A stretch of 64,000 nt of DNA from CAXBID01 sp963815305 (lineage in GTDB: Bacteria; Bacteroidota; Bacteroidia; Flavobacteriales; Flavobacteriaceae). The translations under genes were made by a program, and so were the position numbers. The notes under the pieces were generated by a model. The model was not told the origin of the DNA. It saw only the letters and a program-made list of their open reading frames with translations, and ran no database searches. Of this stretch, positions 62,985 to 64,000 are shown piece by piece (the first letter of the stretch is position 1; each line of letters begins with the position of its first letter). Location of the stretch: NCBI GenBank assembly GCA_963815305.1, contig CAWFFW010000001.1, positions 1,674,001 through 1,738,000 of the forward strand. Reading direction: 5' to 3'.

Positions 62985-63341
62985 ATGGAAAACACATTTA
63001 GCGGTTTAATTACTTTTCTGATTGTATTACTAATCATATTTTTTCTTTGGTTTATCCCAATTTGGTATGGACTAAAATGGGCGAAAATCAAAAGAGTTTC
63101 TAAACTTTGGATGTTGTTTGGAATTCACCCAATGACTGGATGGATTGCGTATTTAATCTTGAGATATGGAATTGACCCAAGAAAACAATGTGATAAATGT
63201 AAAGAATCAATAAAGATTGAAGCTGAAATCTGCCGTTATTGTGGAAATCAAATGAGCAAAGAAGATATAAACTTCGCAATAAAAGAATTTGAAAAAAGAA
63301 AGAATAACAGAATAGCTAATAACAATAATCTACCGAATTAA
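62985..63341 (+). CDS. small membrane protein with C-terminal zinc ribbon
   Basis: A 118-residue protein: one or two N-terminal helices (FLIVLLIIFFLWFIPIWYGL and a second MLFGIHPMTGWIAYLILR), then a C4 zinc-ribbon (CDKCKESIKIEAEICRYCGN) and a lysine/asparagine-rich tail. The layout of a hydrophobic front and a Zn-ribbon end is widespread in small bacterial membrane proteins of unknown role. I do not recognise a specific family. Confidence 0.75.
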   Translation: MENTFSGLITFLIVLLIIFFLWFIPIWYGLKWAKIKRVSKLWMLFGIHPMTGWIAYLILRYGIDPRKQCDKCKESIKIEAEICRYCGNQMSKEDINFAIKEFEKRKNNRIANNNNLPN

Positions 63342-63690
63342 TTCATTTCTCATTTAAAAGAATTTGACCGAATTTATTAATGAGAATAGGCTGAAAATTG
63401 GGAAATAAATAATATTATACAAACTGAAAAAACTACTACAGCCAACAAAGACGTGTATAACTAATTACTTGGTTCGTGCGTACTTGGAAAATCCTTGCGG
63501 ATTTTCTATCTGTGATTTATTTGCTAACTTTAGTGCATAAACACGCAACGAAATCATATACAAACACGTTAAACGAACCTCACTCAAAAAACAAAATACA
63601 ATTCAATTTTAAAACCAAAAGACAACAAACATATGCGTTAGGGATTGCAGTGGAAATCCTTTTGTGAGGTACGAACAAACGATTGTAATG

Positions 63691-63720
63691 AAAAGCCCGA
63701 CCCCTTTTCGGGGTAACGCT
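63691..63720 (+). repeat. Shortened AAAGCCCGACC...GGTAACGC-type repeat
   Basis: AAAAGCCCGACCCCTTTTCG then GGGTAACGCT shares its core with the repeats at 301-356 and 10785-10951. The inner ACCCC-TTTTC-GGGGT forms a short perfect hairpin (63700-63714). Confidence 0.55.
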
Positions 63721-63742
63721 CAAATTTTAAGAAATATTGAAT

Positions 63743-63772
63743 AAAAAAACGCTCACTTAAATGGTGAACGTT
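63743..63772 (-). terminator. Terminator for the minus-strand gene at the window end
   Basis: AACG-C-TCAC (63748-63756) pairs with GTGA-A-CGTT (63764-63772) with one mismatch, and read on the minus strand the stem is followed by a U-run from AAAAAAA at 63743-63749. It lies 58 bases after the DUF4870-like stop. Confidence 0.55.
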
Positions 63773-63829
63773 CTAATTATCTCGTAATAAATAAACTAAC
63801 TAATAAAATTAAGCGGAGATAACGTTTTT

Positions 63830-64000
63830 TCAATTTATAAAATTAATAGTTAAAGGGTATGTTGGTGTTTCACCGTGGCTTGCTTTAATGGCATTTACTA
63901 TGGGGAAAATAATAGAAAAAATACCTAATACTATAAAGCCTAATATACCTAAACCGAACAGTAATATAAGTGGAATACAGATGATAAAGTAAACGATTAA
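63830..64000 (-). CDS. DUF4870-like small membrane protein, 3' end only
   Basis: The last 56 codons of a gene that enters from beyond the window: LIVYFIICIPLILLFGLGIL, then GFIVLGIFSIIFPIVNAIKA and a polar tail ending in INFIN before TGA at 63830-63832. The two hydrophobic helices followed by an IVNAIKASHGETPTYPLTI tail match DUF4870 (Tic20-like fold) proteins. Start not in the window. Confidence 0.7.
   Translation of the reverse strand, partial: LIVYFIICIPLILLFGLGILGFIVLGIFSIIFPIVNAIKASHGETPTYPLTINFIN

Larger units (their letters stand above)
63342..63829. other. 488-base intergenic region with repeat remnants and a terminator
   Basis: From 63471 to 63585 the sequence (GTACTTGGAAAATCCTTGCG, TTTGCTAACTTTAGTGCATA, ACACGCAACGAAATCATATA) looks like a decayed stretch that recurs in flavobacterial genomes, possibly a remnant of a mobile or repeat element. 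A shortened copy of the GGTAACGCCC-type repeat follows at 63691-63720. A 63-codon open frame over the first remnant (63476-63667) is not coding-like. The region ends with the terminator of the minus-strand gene at the window edge. Confidence 0.45.

Noticed and set aside
63476..63667. 63-codon open frame with a hydrophobic start
   Set aside because: It lies over a decayed repeat-like stretch and its composition is not protein-like.
1..64000. CRISPR arrays, tRNA/rRNA genes, prophage and intact insertion sequences
   Set aside because: No regularly spaced direct repeats, no tRNA-like or rRNA-like sequence and no transposase, integrase or phage structural gene was found by reading the window.

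Overview
The window looks like a chromosomal segment from a member of the Flavobacteriaceae (phylum Bacteroidota). The evidence is the low GC content, the gliding-motility ABC genes gldF and gldG, a SusC/TonB-type outer-membrane protein, several families typical of this group (DUF4294, a 54-aa Lacal_2735-type protein, exported serine hydrolases, ABC permease/M1 aminopeptidase fusions), and several TAnnTTTG promoter boxes. No rRNA, tRNA, CRISPR array, prophage or intact insertion sequence is visible. Most of it is ordinary core genome.

Layout. 0-5 kb: the 5' end of a THUMP-type RNA methyltransferase, a small SAM methyltransferase, a ZIP metal transporter and a DUF4268 protein, then a minus-strand four-gene run (DUF4294, PAQR/hemolysin III, GNAT, CDP-alcohol phosphotransferase). 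5-9.5 kb: an ABC-2 permease fused to an M1 aminopeptidase, with its ATPase. 9.6-12.6 kb: M42 peptidase, NUDIX hydrolase and a zinc-ribbon metallopeptidase. 13-16.7 kb: a three-gene biotin-dependent acyl-CoA carboxylase operon. 16.8-19.3 kb: a degenerate half DEAD-box protein, YceI, a Crp/Fnr regulator and an FKBP lipoprotein.

19.5-28.8 kb is the most unusual block. It holds two tandem class-A-like serine hydrolases, a TLC/NTT-like membrane protein with a long helical-repeat tail, and, converging on these, a third serine hydrolase, an exported dikinase-like protein (phosphohistidine domain followed by ATP-binding domain, the order of plant glucan water dikinases) and a 45-aa membrane protein. 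Four of the proteins carry export signals. I propose the block as a candidate envelope system; the function is unknown.

29-35.7 kb: PNPOx-fold stress protein, Bcr/CflA MFS pump, ABC exporter, class-C-like serine hydrolase, a 34-aa Lys-rich protein and a zinc alcohol dehydrogenase. 35.9-43.7 kb is an acetate-use locus: FAH-family enzyme, cNMP/CBS/nucleotidyltransferase protein and DEDDh exonuclease on the plus strand; acetyl-CoA synthetase, SSS symporter and DUF4212 small subunit on the minus strand. 43.8-54.3 kb: AGCS symporter, acyltransferase-like membrane protein, TfoX-N protein, serine hydrolase, TonB-type beta-barrel, alpha-carbonic anhydrase, HAD phosphatase, two small proteins, FAD oxidoreductase and DUF2237. 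54.4-64 kb: purC, an outer-membrane protein, phoH-like ATPase, SAM hydroxide adenosyltransferase, a monooxygenase-fold protein, gldF, an unnamed gene, gldG, dnaN, a zinc-ribbon membrane protein and the 3' end of a DUF4870-like gene. Intergenic spaces hold decayed copies of at least two families of short dispersed repeats.

All calls rest on reading motifs by eye. No database search, alignment or structure prediction was run.
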